A stretch of DNA of 64,000 nt, from assembly GCF_001723175.1 (NCBI RefSeq), contig NC_064654.1:3224001-3288000 (forward strand), read 5' to 3'. A program made the translations under genes and the position numbers. The stretch comes from Penicillium oxalicum (lineage: Eukaryota > Ascomycota > Eurotiomycetes > Eurotiales > Aspergillaceae). Shown one piece after another: positions 10,434-22,901 of the stretch; position 1 is the stretch's first letter, and the number at the start of each line of letters is the position of its first letter. Under the pieces are notes generated by a model, which saw only the letters and a program-made list of their open reading frames with translations, searched no databases and was not told the DNA's origin.

Positions 10434-11897
10434 AACTGGGCAACGATGCTCCATGGGCGTTGCTCATCGCAGGTTTTCTTCGACTGTTTTGTCGCTCAGG
10501 GCTAGTGCTCTTATGGTCAGAACGCCACAGTCCTAGTTATTGTTCGCGTGGCAGCTCCGTGAATGCCTTTATCAAACAGCTCCTATTCTCGTCCAAGAAC
10601 GATTTAACCAGGAAGCTTTAAAGAGATTATACCCAATACAAGTGTCACCCAATGGGGCTAGTTAGGCACGTGAGGCGCGCCCTCTTTCGTCTCGCCCCCT
10701 CTATAGCTCCTAATAGATCATCTTTCCCCTGTGATCCCGGAGTAGTGGACGGGCTCCTGACTGACGTCCAATTTCCCAAACAGATCAGCAAGAAAGAAGT
10801 CCAGCAGTCGATCAAAGATGCAAAAGTTGCCAGCCATGAGAGTGTACCTACCATTGACTGGATGGCCTGGAGCACCAGTAGGGGTTGCGAGCAGGGCCTC
10901 TGTTTTTCTCTCCGCTCGTCTAGGCAAATGCTCCCGATATCGTTTCGCACGGCGTTGGGCGTTGAATGTTGTCATCTCAACGGCAATTACGTTAGGGCGT
11001 GTGATATGTGTCCAAGGAAGCATAATTTAAGGAAGTCTTTCGACTGTATATCTCCGAGGTAGCTAATCTGAACGGGCTCTTGACAAACTTAGTTCTGGAA
11101 CGAGAAGCAGTGTGGGTGAGCCGAATGGCACAGATGGGCTGCGCTACTTTCGTTATCCCCTCCATCTCGCTTGCAGCCACGAGACTCGAGATCTCGTGAT
11201 GATCGCAACATGGCCCAGCGAAAGCCCAGGGGGCGCCTACTGTGGTCTTCAAGCAGGACGGCCATGAGCACCAGCTGTCTTCTTTCGAAGCTTTAGATGA
11301 CTGCGGCAACCACTCCTCCCGCACCTCCAAATGTTGCGCGCGCCCCAGGAAATATTTCTAAGCCATCCGTGCAAAGTCCTTATATATACTTCAATATAGG
11401 CCCTTTTCGCCCTTTCTCGCACCCAATCAGAAAGTTCTCCAGGCATCGCAAAGGGCGACGCTTTGGGGTTGAATGCAGGTGACAAAGATGACAAAGAACC
11501 AGTAACACTAATTGTCCCCTGGGTGATTTGGAACTTGAAACACGGACCTGTGGAAAAGCGATACGGGCAGGCAAGATCGGGATCGAGATTTAGGCGCTTA
11601 GATGCCAGCCAATGTGATCCAGTACACCTCTATCTATCATCTTTGATGAAGGCGCTCTTGAACCGACTGTAACTTCTCCGATTTTCAACTTACCCCCCTC
11701 CCCCCTTTGGGAGATGACGAGACGTTTTACAAGCGTCCACGCTAATGGGCGCAATCATGGAATGATAACAACACCCTCAGTCCAAATCATATAAAAAGCC
11801 GGAAGATTAGTCAATTGCTTAGGTAGCCACCTCGTCTATTCTCTACTCATTTGATAAATCTATCTGTTGATATTCTGCGCTATTCTAGAGCCTCATC
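10434..11897. other. Intergenic region, no gene seen
   Basis: Open frames such as 10652-11062 (+) and 11249-11494 (-) overlap each other and show no domain, signal peptide or splice logic. The last 100 bases are the promoter of the small gene starting at 11898. Confidence 0.5.
11790..11797 (+). promoter_or_regulatory. Possible TATA box of the small orphan gene
   Basis: TATAAAAA lies 108 bases upstream of the ATG at 11898, a normal distance for a fungal core promoter. It is assigned by position and sequence only. Confidence 0.45.
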
Positions 11898-12303
11898 ATG
11901 TCCTTTAATGCCTATACAGCCGAATACGTGGGTGTATCAACCACCATGAAGCTATTTATATTGAGAGCCAACCCTACCGCTCCGAAAACGTTGGAAGGAG
12001 GTCATCTCTATCATGTGAATGGAAATCTCCTTAAAGGCATGACACACGATCCCAGAGGTTCAGCTAGTGAGCCCTGAATTCTCTGCTTCGCATGTACCAG
12101 GCACCAAAAGAAAGATTGGAACCATCGCAAAGGAAGACATAGCCAGATTCGAGACAGAGTGTTGCCAAGCAGATCCCGCGCCCCACACCCGATTGACTCT
12201 TGGTGGCAAGCAACTGTATCCTGGCACGCAGCTCTACCGCTGCGGAGACTGGCTTCGCGACGTCCAGAAGCTAGCATTCGAAAAGGGGATCATCAAACGT
12301 TGA
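11898..12303 (+). CDS. Small orphan two-exon protein (about 120 residues)
   Basis: Exon 1 is 11898-12057 and exon 2 is 12101-12303. The 43-nt intron has a GT donor and a TACCAG acceptor, and joining them keeps the frame (DPRG then TKRKIGTI). The predicted protein is compact and mixed in composition, with no signal peptide or membrane segment. It has a hydrophobic strand near the N-terminus (MKLFILRAN) and a glycine-rich stretch (LEGGHLYHVNGNLLKGMTHD). The C-terminal half reads RFETECCQADPAPHTRLTL and GDWLRDVQKLAFEKGI. It looks like a real globular protein and not chance sequence, and a TATA box sits 108 bp upstream. I cannot name the family. The weak points are the very short intron and a non-consensus GTTCAG donor. 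Without splicing, the first frame stops at a TGA near 12075. Confidence 0.6.
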
Positions 12304-13378
12304 GTAGCGTATGTAAAGTATAAGACAAGTTTGCGATGTCGTTATCTAACTTAAAACCAGAAATGGAGGAAACGGTCATTAGGGTGCTATCCACCCTGGC
12401 GAGACCCTTAAACTGCTTGCGGGAGGTTTAATTTCTTAGCTCTGTTGACGTCAGAGAGCTAGTTCCGAAATTGTAGGTGTCAGTTGGCAATCGGCCCTCT
12501 AGAACCTTGCGATAATTGTATAGCAGATGTGAACACAATGACGCTTTGAAATCGAAACATGGGAAGATGAATTCCTAGTAAAACACCGAGGAGTAAACAA
12601 CTTGCATCATCAAGTATTCCAAATGATACTGGTCGAGAATATCCGGGATGAGCTCTAACCAATCCGGCTTCAACTGGCAATAAAGCGTCGAACTACAGAA
12701 ATCCCAATATTCTGGATACCAGCCCGAAAGATTCCAATCAATCGTGGCCAAAGGCTGTTTTTGTCAGAGGCAATAATTCACTCTGCAGTCAAGGAGTAAA
12801 TCCCCTCGCTAACTAGCGGGCTCCCTATTATGTTGCTTTCGATTTGCACCATTCGTCTATCTACTGAAAACTTCCTTTCGATAAGGGATGGAGCAAACAA
12901 TGACCGAGTTACGATCTGTGTGCATTGCTTTGGTTACGGCCAGTAATAAAGTGTATTGAGAAAAAGCTAGGCGAGTATGAACATCTCCATACAAATACAA
13001 CGGCGAGCTGCAGTCTCAACTTCATACCCAAAGTTGACGTCATCGTTCATTAATGTATAATCTCCCTTGCGAAAAACATGGTCGTTCGAACAAGTCTTGG
13101 ATGTCAGGCGAAAGAGGTCAAATTAAAGCAAGAACGGCATAAGCGGAGATACCCTCGAACGATTTAACGTGGCTCGTGCAAAGGCGACGAGAGACTAGTA
13201 GCAGGCGGATTCGGGACATGCACTACGTGTAGGATCGTGACAGGACATGAGATTGCGAGGTAGTGAGAGCAGATGGTTCACGGGGGCATCTCCAGTGCAC
13301 CCTAAGGTGAGACGGAGGATGATTGCAGCCGCAACTATCATGCACAAGGAGACGAGTCGGCGGAGAACGTATGGGCGA
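12304..13378. other. Intergenic region, no gene seen
   Basis: An AT-leaning spacer between two convergent genes. Only short open frames occur (for example 12480-12680 on the minus strand), none with a domain. Confidence 0.5.
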
Positions 13379-14044
13379 TCAGTGTCCACCAATACTGAAC
13401 CGGATGCCATTAGCCATGAGGCAGGTGACCTTCTTGTGGTCCTCGGTGTAGACATCAGCAAGGACGGAATAGGTGCCCTGTAAGATTCTATGTCAATACT
13501 TCGCACATCCTCGGCTGGAAGTTGATGATAAGCGACAAAACTCACGGGAGGAATTTGGCTTGGCAGGTCCACCTGCTTGGTCATGGTCATTCTTCCCTTC
13601 TCGAGAGGGCATTTCAAGTCGACGTTCTCAATCTGTTCGCAGAGATCCATAGTCTGCCTGATCAAGGTGATGAGACCATATTTGACAACAATGTTTACCG
13701 TGGCGCCGGAGGTAATGCGTTCGTGGAAGACGCCCGAGGCGGTGATAGTGAGGGTCTGGCCACTATTGGAGATGATTCTGGTTAACAAAGGACTCGATTT
13801 CACCCGAATTTCCATGCACTTACGCTTTGGGGGGGTTGGGAGACAAGTCGACGGAGTCGATGGTGAGAAGATGAGACGTAGGAGGTTCACAGAATTCCAA
13901 AGGATTGTCACCCTCGACCGGGTTGTTTCGCACGCTGTTGGCCGCACTCATGGGAGCCTGCGTCGGGTCGAAGATGCTGGGGATGGACGCCGCCGCGACG
14001 AGCGGAGCGGCGAGAAGCAGGGCAGCGGCTGATACGAACTTCAT
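13379..14044 (-). CDS. ML-domain lipid transfer protein (NPC2 / PG-PI transfer protein type)
   Basis: Three exons: 14044-13824, 13777-13546 and 13477-13379, giving 183 residues. The N-terminus MKFVSAAALLLAAPLVAA is a clear secretion signal. The mature part matches fungal phosphatidylglycerol/phosphatidylinositol transfer proteins: NPLEFCEPP, SVDLSPNPPKA, QTLTITASG, KYGLITLI, DLCEQIENVDLKCPLEKG, DLPSQIPPGTYSVLADVYT and KKVTCLMANG. The four cysteines of the family are present (about residues 52, 120, 130 and 170). The protein should bind a phospholipid or sterol in the ML beta-sandwich pocket and act in the vacuole or outside the cell. The splice at 13546/13477 matters: reading through it gives a longer, unrelated C-terminal tail ending near 13195, which is not the likely product. 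The correct frame stops at 13379 after IRFSIGGH. Confidence 0.92.
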
Positions 14045-16453
14045 GGCTGCGGTGATCAAAGTGAGTGGTAGACGGTGTGGTTTGGGAGATTCGACGATAT
14101 TGGTGAGAAGACAAGAAAACTGCAAGACACCAAAAGCCAAACAAAGTCTAGATGGCAAGGAGTAAATGACAAGAAGGGCACTGCACAGCCAGGATTTGGA
14201 GATGAGGTCGTCCCTTGCACGTAGAGTCACTTGATGACGACGGGACCACGTGATTGGCTTGTCCGGTTTAGGCTTGGATTATCCTCTTTCCCCTCACGAC
14301 CTGTCACGAGGTACAGTTGACAATGCCATTGCAAGCAACCAGGTATTGAGTGTCTGTCACTGATACCGATATCTCAGGCGGGCTGCCCTTTGAGATGGGG
14401 CGCCGCGTTCTTTGCTATGAAATCGGATGGAGTACTGATGCTTCAATCTGTATGAGCCCTGGTCCGATCTTGACATTCTCCATCATCGGACTACAGGTAA
14501 CTGCAAGGTTGGGTGGATCTATAAGTGGAACCCCGGGAACCTACTTCTACATATCTATGTACCGCTCTTTGACGGTCGGACTGGATCCTATTAGCGTAAC
14601 CTGTCACTATTCAAGTTCTGGAGATGAACCTCATCAACCTTGAGGCAGGTTGAAACGTATTTCTGGGGTTCCCGCAAGTATAGGCACCACAATGATTTGA
14701 GCAGCCGATCAAAGCATGTACCAATGCTTGCTCTTGACACCAGCGCTGCCAACGAAGAACAAATACACAAAGTCGCAAGATGATATCCAGCAGGTATCTA
14801 GTTGTCTACTATATCTCCTTCAGGAGATGGATGCTCGGGTAAAATCGAGCTGGAGGTTCGCCCGGAGCAATTTTTCCAATCCTTTTGTCCATGGCACGCC
14901 GTCTGTGTCTCCTCCAAATGACTGCTATCTTGGGATTGAAGCAGTATGTACCTGGCAACCGCCTAGTGATCGTTCAACATCACCGCATGCTAGTAAGTAA
15001 TGGATCCTTCAAGGAAGCCACATACTCTCCCCCATATTCCTCTCTTTGAATCCGTGGACCCCCCTCATCATCTTCACTTCTCCTATATCCATCTTCCTAG
15101 TCCTCTTCAAAATTCCGCACTTTAGAAATAAACATTACCCTCCAGCCTTCTTTATAAACATGATTTCTATCCCGATCAGGCCCAGCCCCTAATCTCTAGC
15201 CAAGCCTAGCCCCAGTTCCTACCTGTATCCCTGATCTTGATGTGAGCCGACTTGACCACCCCAGCCCCGATCGGGTAGGACTTGGCAACCCGACTGACAT
15301 GAATCAGGGATCTCGACACTCCTCTTCTTCTACCTACCCTATGGGTACAATGATAGGTAGATGTCAAGCATTCTTTTCTTTACTCCTGAACTTTTTCAAT
15401 TCATCTCTTTATCTTTAGTTTGATCTTCTGGTGCCAAGCACAAGGAAAAGCACAGCCCAGCCCATTAGTGATAGAATTGATACTCCAGACTGACAGGCGA
15501 AGTTGAACTTTTCGCAAGATCGAGAAAAAAAAAAGAAAGAAAGAAAAGAGACCCGGCAGAACTGCCAGATGGTACCCTACAGTAGACTCACAAAGAATCG
15601 AAATCCCGAGTAAATACCTACCTAATAACCTAGCATTGGGTCCCTACAAGTCAAGCTGACAGAATCAGAATATCCATGCCACTCAGGCCCACACTGCACC
15701 AGTACACCAGCGCACCCGACACTAATACATCAAGAAAATAGTGTGCCCCCAACAAGTCCGTAGCTATTTCTGTCCTCGGGCCGGGTGCAGAAGAGGGGCC
15801 AGACCATCGATCGATGGGTCATAATTCAGAATGGATGTTATTTTGAATTATTATTGTTAATATTGATGATATGTGTCAAGTGGATGTGGATTCATTGGGG
15901 GGGGAGCAATTGAGGCTGGGTCGAGTCGAGCCTATGGATTCAAGTGGGTACCTTCCGTATTCACCTCATTTCACAGACTCCCACTGACAGTTTGTGGATA
16001 CTGGGTACCTACCTAAAAGAGGGAAATGTGTCGCTATAAATCTGACATGGCACGATATGTCAGGGCATGACTTGACATGGGTAGTTACAGTCTCTGTGAA
16101 GCTACAGCAACATGCTATACGGGTCTCTCCGTAGGATTCTTGGATCACTCGATCTATTCTTTCTTTTTTCAAAGTCAAAAGAGCATAGTGGAGGGGCGAT
16201 TACGTCGGGGCGCACGAGTAAGAAAGATAAGTGAAAAAAAGGGGGGAGGAGGGGGAGGGCAGAAGAATCCTGTATTATTTCCATCACCACTGGGGCTGGA
16301 AGTGGATCTGTCATCAGACATATAATCTCTGCAGTGACTTCCCATGTCAATATTTCCACCTAATATGGATTGTAAAAGTTGCAAATCAGGGGACAATTCA
16401 TTTCGGGTCATAGACTTGTCCGGCAAAGTACCTAGACGCTCCCAGTGTACTGG

Positions 16454-16492
<39 letters not shown>

Positions 16493-17010
16493 CAGAAAGC
16501 GGAAACAAGCTTAGCGGTATGTCTGCATGGTGATGCTTGTGTCGGCTAGGGGGGTCAAAGAGCTCTCTATTTACGCTTATTTACCACCGATGTCTTGCTT
16601 CTTTTGTAGCTGCTAGCCTAATGGACCGGTCTGGTGCAGCCCTGACTACAAGGCCGGGAGCATGAGGTGTGAACATCCATATTATTGGACTAATCGAGAT
16701 TGATTGCGAATGTACCGCCGGCGAAAGGAGCCATGACACTCTGTATATTCGAGAGCATTGCCATTCTTTACAGGTTTGATGCAGTACCACCAGGTTCAGA
16801 GAAACCCACGATCAGACCGAGCACGTCAAGCAGTCAAGGAGGAATCTAGAAGAAAAAGCTGTATTCGATGTCGAAATATTCATACAATGAATGGGAATCA
16901 AAAGGTGACATCCACCAGTTTTAAAAACAAGAATGACGCCTGCGAGAAAGAAAGGCCCAAGGATGACCATCTATTATAGAATCCAGGTCAAAAACAGAAT
17001 AGGTGGAAAA
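14045..17010. other. Long intergenic region (about 3 kb), no gene seen
   Basis: Contains an A-rich tract near 15525-15550, a T36 run at 16457-16492 and scattered short open frames (14350-14643, 14716-15000, 16102-16359) with no domain. Pyrimidine-rich stretches near 15030-15140 look like ordinary spacer. No tRNA or transposase remnant was recognised. Confidence 0.5.
16457..16492. repeat. Homopolymer run of 36 T
   Basis: An uninterrupted run of T between GGGCC and CAGAAAGC. It could be a replication-slippage tract, the poly(A) tail of an old retroposed copy read on the minus strand, or partly an assembly artefact. No retroelement coding sequence is visible beside it. Confidence 0.9.
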
Positions 17011-18522
17011 TTATACGGCAATGGCGAGAACCAGCGCAGCGGCAAGAGCAGTCACAGCCGAGCCGGAGGAGCGGGCAGCCGAGTTGAAGCCCACATAGGA
17101 GCTGGGGGTGGCAGAGCTGCTGGAGCCGGCAGCAGAGCCGGCACCAGACTCGGATCCAGAGCCAGAGCTGCCGGAAGAAGAGCCAGAGCCAGAGCTGGAG
17201 GAGCCGGATGAGCCGGAGCTAGAGCCAGAGCCTGAGCCGGTGCTGGAAGTACCAGTGGCGGTAGCAGCTGCGCCGGAGCCAGCAACGGCACCAGAGGACG
17301 AGGGAGAAGCGCCGGAGGGGATCAGAGGAGTAGAGGAGGCAGGGGCAGGAGTGTGACTGGCGGGGACGCTGACCATGGTGGTAGAGTAGCTGCCCATGCC
17401 CATGGAAGAGCCGGAACCGGAGCCAGAAGAGCCAGAGCCAGAAGAAGAGCCGGAGCCAGAGGAAGAGCCAGAGCCAGAAGAAGAGCCAGAGCCAGAGGAA
17501 GAGCCAGTGGCAGTGGCAGTGGCAGCAGAAGTGCCGGCACCAAGGTCAACGCCAGTCTTGGTGGCAGATGCAGAAGCGGAGCTGGAGGATGAAGGGTTCT
17601 TGCAGGAGAGGTCAAACAGAGGCTGGGTGTTGGAGGGGCTGTCGGTGATACCGAAGCTGGGGCTGGCACTGCCGTCGGCGAGGAGGTACCACCAGGTGTT
17701 GGTCTCACCGAAGAGAGGGCAGCCAACCTGGTCCCAGTACTGCTTGGCATTGGCGATGGAAGCGACGGCGTCATTCTCAGTAGGACCGCTGACGGGCCAA
17801 CCGGTCTCGGTGATCCAGACCTCCTTGCCGTTGGCGACGGCCTTGGTCTTGGCGACAGCATCGTCGAAGAGCGCCTTGCCCTGGTCGATGCCATTGGCCA
17901 TGGTAGTCTGGAAGTAGGGGTAGCCGTCGAAGCCGAGCCAGTCAATCTCGTTGATGACGGCGGCGTTGGTGCCGTTGGTCCAGGCGTCCCAGGTGTCGAC
18001 GTGACCGATGGAGGCACTACCCAGAGAAGTGCCGGCGATGGCGGACTTGACCTGCTTGATGTAGTTGACGAGCACGTCGGGGTTGACACCAACACCGGCA
18101 TTGTTCTTGGCACCGGTGACAGAGTTGCGGTAGAGATCCTCACTACCAACGGAGATACCGACGACCAACTTGGTGAAGGCCTCACCGTAGGTGCTGATGG
18201 CGGACTTGAGGGCAGCAATCTCGTTGTCGATGTTGCCGCCAGAGGCCCAGAGACCGAGCAGGAGGGAGGTCTCCTCGGCAATGGCAGCGGGGATAGCCTC
18301 AATGGGGGTGTTGGCGGTACCGCCCTGGATCATGGTATAGAGACGGGCACTGGTGAAGCCCGAGGTGCCGACGAGGTTCTTGGCAGTTTGGAACTGGGTC
18401 TTGAAGTCGGCCTCGTAGGCGACACCACCATCAGGCTTGGTGGCACCATAGTTGAAACCCTGGTGAGCGGCCTGGGCAGCGGCAATAGAGAAGGCCAGAG
18501 CGATAGCTTGCTTGGAGAACAT
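17011..18522 (-). CDS. eglC: GPI-anchored glucan endo-1,3-beta-glucosidase, GH17 (EglC type)
   Basis: An intronless gene of 503 residues. It has an N-terminal signal peptide ([20 protein letters not shown]), then a GH17 catalytic domain to about residue 308. The likely acid/base Glu128 sits in [11 protein letters not shown] and the nucleophile Glu239 in WITETGWP, both matching the family signatures. A Ser/Gly-rich linker of about 150 residues follows, then a hydrophobic C-terminal tail ([15 protein letters not shown]) preceded by small residues, as expected for GPI attachment. The enzyme cuts or remodels beta-1,3-glucan and should be tethered to the plasma membrane or cell wall. The start at 18522 is chosen because it begins exactly at the signal peptide; the frame stays open far upstream (to 18963), but that sequence has no signal peptide. 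The repetitive linker makes strong shadow frames on the other strand. The eglC symbol follows the Aspergillus naming. Confidence 0.93.
   Translation of the reverse strand: MFSKQAIALAFSIAAAQAAHQGFNYGATKPDGGVAYEADFKTQFQTAKNLVGTSGFTSARLYTMIQGGTANTPIEAIPAAIAEETSLLLGLWASGGNIDNEIAALKSAISTYGEAFTKLVVGISVGSEDLYRNSVTGAKNNAGVGVNPDVLVNYIKQVKSAIAGTSLGSASIGHVDTWDAWTNGTNAAVINEIDWLGFDGYPYFQTTMANGIDQGKALFDDAVAKTKAVANGKEVWITETGWPVSGPTENDAVASIANAKQYWDQVGCPLFGETNTWWYLLADGSASPSFGITDSPSNTQPLFDLSCKNPSSSSSASASATKTGVDLGAGTSAATATATGSSSGSGSSSGSGSSSGSGSSSGSGSSGSGSGSSMGMGSYSTTMVSVPASHTPAPASSTPLIPSGASPSSSGAVAGSGAAATATGTSSTGSGSGSSSGSSGSSSSGSGSSSGSSGSGSESGAGSAAGSSSSATPSSYVGFNSAARSSGSAVTALAAALVLAIAV
17405..17512 (-). repeat. 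In-frame tandem repeat coding for Ser/Gly linker
   Basis: A degenerate 18-bp unit encodes SSSGSG about five times within the GH17 linker. Purine-rich AGAGCCAGAGCCAGAAG-like repeats are obvious on the plus strand. Copy number is likely to vary between strains. Confidence 0.75.
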
Positions 18523-21195
18523 CTTGAACGAGAATGTGAACGAGAGAGAAAGTTTCGGTAGAAGGCGTTCGAAGGTGGTTGACGAGACAAAAGGCAGCGA
18601 GTGGTGGAGATCCGAAAACCAAGAAAGGATCCAATGGAGATCAGGAAAGGAGAAAAAAACCGGTGTCCAGGTATTACAAGAGAAGATGAAGAAGAAAAAA
18701 AAGAAGTGAGAGAGATGGACTTCAAGTTCAAAGGAATCGGGGAGTGTGATGGGATATGTAAGATATCCGATGGAGGGCCAGCCTTCAAGATCTGAAGAAC
18801 AATGAACATCTTTGGGGTACAAGACTGGACCGTCTAGACAACGCCACCGGAGAAACCACAGTGGAGTCGTCGGATGGACCGCGACACGTTTGCTAAACTC
18901 TGCTTCACTTTTCCCCCGACCCGATTGGACTCTGACTTTTCCAAAAATAAGCCCCCCGTCCAATCGTCACCCGCACCCGGTCATCCTCCCATGCCCTGGC
19001 AGTAGTCCGGTGGAGGCTGCCCAGTCCACACGATCCAGTGTCCACAGTAGCAAAACTGGTCCAAAGTCACCAAAGGTAGTGGAAGTGATTGATGTGAATG
19101 GCCGAGACCACTTGGCTCTCAAGGGGGAAAAGGCGTCGGGGGTGGCACATGAATGGTACCTGCCGATGGCCCCCGGATGACGATGGGACTCTACATTGCA
19201 GGAGCCATCCACATTGTCACAATTGGTTATGGACGATGGGTCGGTCCTCTTTGCGCTGGATCCCAAGTCGATGTCATTTTGAGGGTCGATGAGTCTCTGA
19301 TCGGCATGGACTTCCAGTCGCACTGGGTCCAGATGCTTTCGGGCCATTAGGCTGCATAGCGCCAGACGAGATCATCCTAGGCTTGGTCCTTCTCCCAGAA
19401 CAACTGTGGTTCAACCCTTACTGTGTGTAATTGTGGGTGAAGGTGTTCTGGGTTGCAGTGGGGTGGGAAGAGGAAAGAGGGCTGTCCGGATGCTGCCTAC
19501 AGCGGAAGTACCTGACTCGGAACCCATCCAGAGGTACCTTTTTGCCGTTCCGGCTGGTGTTACTGGGCTGTCCGGGACGTCGGCACTTTGGCCGGCGTTC
19601 CCAGACCGCAAATTGATCACTTTGAAAAAAAAAAGTCACAAGCAAGACATTTTGGTAAGACAAGGGCACTACGGACAAGACAAGACATCACGAGGCTGTC
19701 CAGGGGTCCGAGGCACGATGTCATCAGGGATGATTACTCAGGGAGTAGCTTGGTGCTAATTTAGAAACAATAATTTGCTCTTCATGACCGAGAATTGTAA
19801 ACCCCCAGTCCAGTAACTAGTCGGCTACTAGGCTACTATACTATTCTCGCGCTCCACTGGTGGTCGCAGCAGTCGTCGTAGCAGCACCATAGTGGCAGTG
19901 TGTAACTGTGTGCTCTCAAGGTCAGAACAATGGCATAGTGCCCTCGGGGAATTCTCAACCCAATGTGACCGTGGGTTTCTGTCCTGTTCCCCTCTCAAGT
20001 CCGGGCCGCAAGTGCTCTCCAAGGTCCAAGATCCATAATGCCCGCGCTGACTCTTCTCGTTGATTCGATGCGTCGATGTGCATGTCCGCGCGGACGAGGG
20101 GGGAGGATTGGACTGGGAGTGGACTGCCAGTGTGAGTGATTTTCCATCGGTGGATCCGAACTAGGCAATGTCCGGAACTTGGAAAAGGCACCCAACCCAT
20201 GGATAGCCTGAGATTTGAGGCCACAGGGACTGGTTCCGATGTGGCGAAACTGGAAAAAAAAAAGTCGAGATCCAGAATGAAATCGAGTTGGGAAATTGGG
20301 TAGACCCCTCCTTCGTTGATCCTTGCTTTTCCAGTCTTCTTCTTCAGTGGGACCTGCAGCACTGCCACCAGGAAAAGTATACGAGAGACTATGAATCGTA
20401 CATGGAAATGTTGAACCCCTTGAGGGTGCAGATCAACACGGACAAGTGCTCTGGTCGAATCGATGTGTCTCTTTTGTCTGAAGAAGATCTGTGACGTCGA
20501 TGAAGAAGCATGGCGCAAGTCGGGTGTGGAAAAGTTACACGTTTTGTCTATGCTCTCCAGTCAATTGCACACAGTCCATGCGTAAATCCATCCACGGCCG
20601 CCGAGTCTAGTACATCTCACATCACCTTGGCTCCATCTGGACCTTCAGGAGCCCAAGAATTGACCTCTCCATCTGCTTGATGTCTTCGTCGGATCAACTC
20701 CAACGTCACCTGAGTGCCTGCCGGGCATCAAGGGATGCGAAGCGCTTCATAGTGAGAAATCGATGATCGGTGTACCAATCATCGATCTAAGCTCTCAATA
20801 ATCCAAGGATTGCAGCCGCAGCCAGCCGGCGATCGAACGTCGGAAATCTGTGCCTTTCAGCCTTCCGATAATCACCAAACCTAGTTTTGGCATACAAGGG
20901 AAAAGAGGACAGATCTATACAAGGTATGACTGTATGTCTGATTGGTACAAGTCTAAAAAGTACGGTAGGCCGAGGCATCGCCATATTGATTGTATCACGG
21001 TCCCTCGATTGCGAGGCCGCAAGCTAACGGTCGGGATGGACCAGAAACGATAAGATCCCACGCTGAGACCATCGTATGCCAATCGAAGTCCAATAGTACC
21101 GGTGTGTCCAGCACAAGGCGTCTGGCCCTGTCGTTGATTTTCGACGCTCGTTCAGATGGAGGCGGATAAATGTGAAATACGTTTTGTGCAGGCGC
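18523..21195. other. Long intergenic region (about 2.7 kb), no gene seen
   Basis: The first few hundred bases should be the promoter and leader of the GH17 gene. Overlapping short frames at 19406-19759 (+), 19418-19678 (-) and 19955-20518 (-) have no domain and inconsistent composition. Poly-A tracts occur near 19625 and 20255. Confidence 0.5.
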
Positions 21196-22901
21196 TTAGT
21201 GTTCAGAGACGAAAATTCCAGCCATGCCCATGCCCTGTATAATGGAGGTTTCCCGGTTAGTATCAAGACCAATTACCCAATCATAAATCAAGTGTGAAAC
21301 ATTGTCCGGTTTGGACGGGCGAGAGAATAGTCACTTACTGTTCCCACACACATGGACGTCACGGCCACACGCTCATCGCGGCGACGCAATTCTGACAACG
21401 CAGTGACTACTTGACGAGCACCCGTTGCGCCCAAGGGATGGCCAAATGCACTAGATGATGGAATGCGTGAGATACGGCCGAGACTGGCGGCTCCCCAAAT
21501 TGGGGCCACGAAGGATGAGAGATGGGACTTACATGGCACCGCCTCGTGGGTTCACCTTGGCTTCGTCCAGCTCCAATTTGCTGACACAGTAAACACCCTA
21601 AAGGAATACGAAAACATGCAGCGTTAGCTCCGGGTTGTCTTGCACAAGGGATCACGGGGCAGAACTGACCATCGAGGCAAAGGCTTCATTAATCTCAAAG
21701 ATGTCCACATCATCCTTGGTGAGGCCAAATTTGCCCAGAATCTTGGGAATGGCCAAAGTAGGCCCGATGCCCATGATTCGAGGCTCCAGGCCCGCCACAG
21801 TCGCACCGCAGAACTTGCCAATAATTGGCTGGCCCAACTTCTGCGCCTGGGATCGCTTCATCAACAGCAGTGCCGCCGCGCCGTCCGTGATCTGACTGGC
21901 GTTACCGCCGGTCGTCGCACTCGGCTGCCACTGCGGGAACGCAGCGCGCACTTTGCTCAGCGACTCCGGCGTGGTTCCGTAGCGAATGCCATCGTCTCGG
22001 TCGACCACCACATCCTTGACCTCGCCCGTTTTGGGGTCCTTGATCTGCGTCTTGATGGGGATGATCTCGTCCTTCAACCAGCCAGCCTTCTGTGCGCGTT
22101 CCGCCTTTTGGAAACTCTTCGCTGCGAACTGATCGTGCTGTTCGCGAGTGATGCCAAACTGCGCCGCCACATTCTCTGAGGTGTGGCCCATAGGCATGTA
22201 ATTCTGGGAGGCGATGGGGTGCTTGTTGATCCGCTCAGCCATCTCGGGCGCACCACCGTCCGCATTGGTGCTCATGCTCTCCGCGCCTACCGCGATACCA
22301 ATATCGATGGATCCGGCGATGATCTGATTCGCAATGTTCTGAATCGCCAGCAGTCCTGAGGAGCAGAATCGGTTGGAGACCGACGCCGCCGTAGTCACGG
22401 GGAATCCAGCGGCCAGCACAGCGGACCGAGCCAGGTAGGTGGCACCCGGGGCGAGACAGTTACCAACCGAGACATCCTCGACGAGACTGGGTTCGATCTT
22501 GGAGTTCTCGCGGACGGCCTGTAGATAGAGTCGTTGGTATCGTTGTTAGTCGGGGGGACGCATGAATGGCGACGTAAGGAGTCTGGATGGTGAGGTAGGA
22601 TGGCGATGGAACACCTACGGTGAGGAGAGAAATCAAGAGGTTGTCGACCGATGTATCTTTGAGGCCACCTTTCCGAGCCTTGGTGAGAGGCGTCCGGGCA
22701 AGATACGTGATCACCTGTGATTGATCATATCAGAGCCTGCTTCAACAGGTGGAAAACATCGCCACGAGATGGTTTGGACCGCAAACTCACCACATCGTCT
22801 GGGTTTTTAGCGAGAATGTTTGCTCTCGCAACGGAGACGCCTGCAGAAGCAGGGGACAGCTGCTTGGTGATGGACGACAGCCGTTGTTGCGGCGAAGACA
22901 T
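21196..22901 (-). CDS. POT1: Peroxisomal 3-ketoacyl-CoA thiolase (POT1/FOX3 type)
   Basis: Catalyses the last step of beta-oxidation, thiolytic release of acetyl-CoA from 3-ketoacyl-CoA. Six exons: 22901-22791, 22714-22619, 22518-21670, 21597-21533, 21450-21339 and 21234-21196, giving 423 residues with every phase consistent. The N-terminus contains RLSSITKQL, which fits the PTS2 peroxisomal import pattern (R-L-x5-Q-L). Catalytic residues are Cys121 in NRFCSSGL, His378 in FGHPLGATG and Cys408 in TSMCVGT, followed by GMGMAGIF in the last exon. The gene is head to head with a FAT1-like acyl-CoA synthetase, and the shared spacer holds CCTCGG sites. A mitochondrial or cytosolic acetoacetyl-CoA thiolase is less likely because of the PTS2 and the opening VITYLARTPLTKARKGG. 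Confidence 0.95.

Noticed and set aside
10652..11062. 136-codon frame downstream of V-ATPase subunit F
   Set aside because: Overlapped by antisense frames of similar length, no domain and no promoter-like lead.
13195..13947. Longer ML-domain frame with an extra hydrophobic C-terminal tail
   Set aside because: It runs through two introns. Splicing restores the conserved ML-family order and ends at 13379, so the tail is a read-through product.
17108..17917. Glu/Pro-rich and Arg/Ala-rich frames opposite the GH17 gene
   Set aside because: Shadows of the repetitive Ser/Gly linker and codon bias of the true gene on the minus strand.
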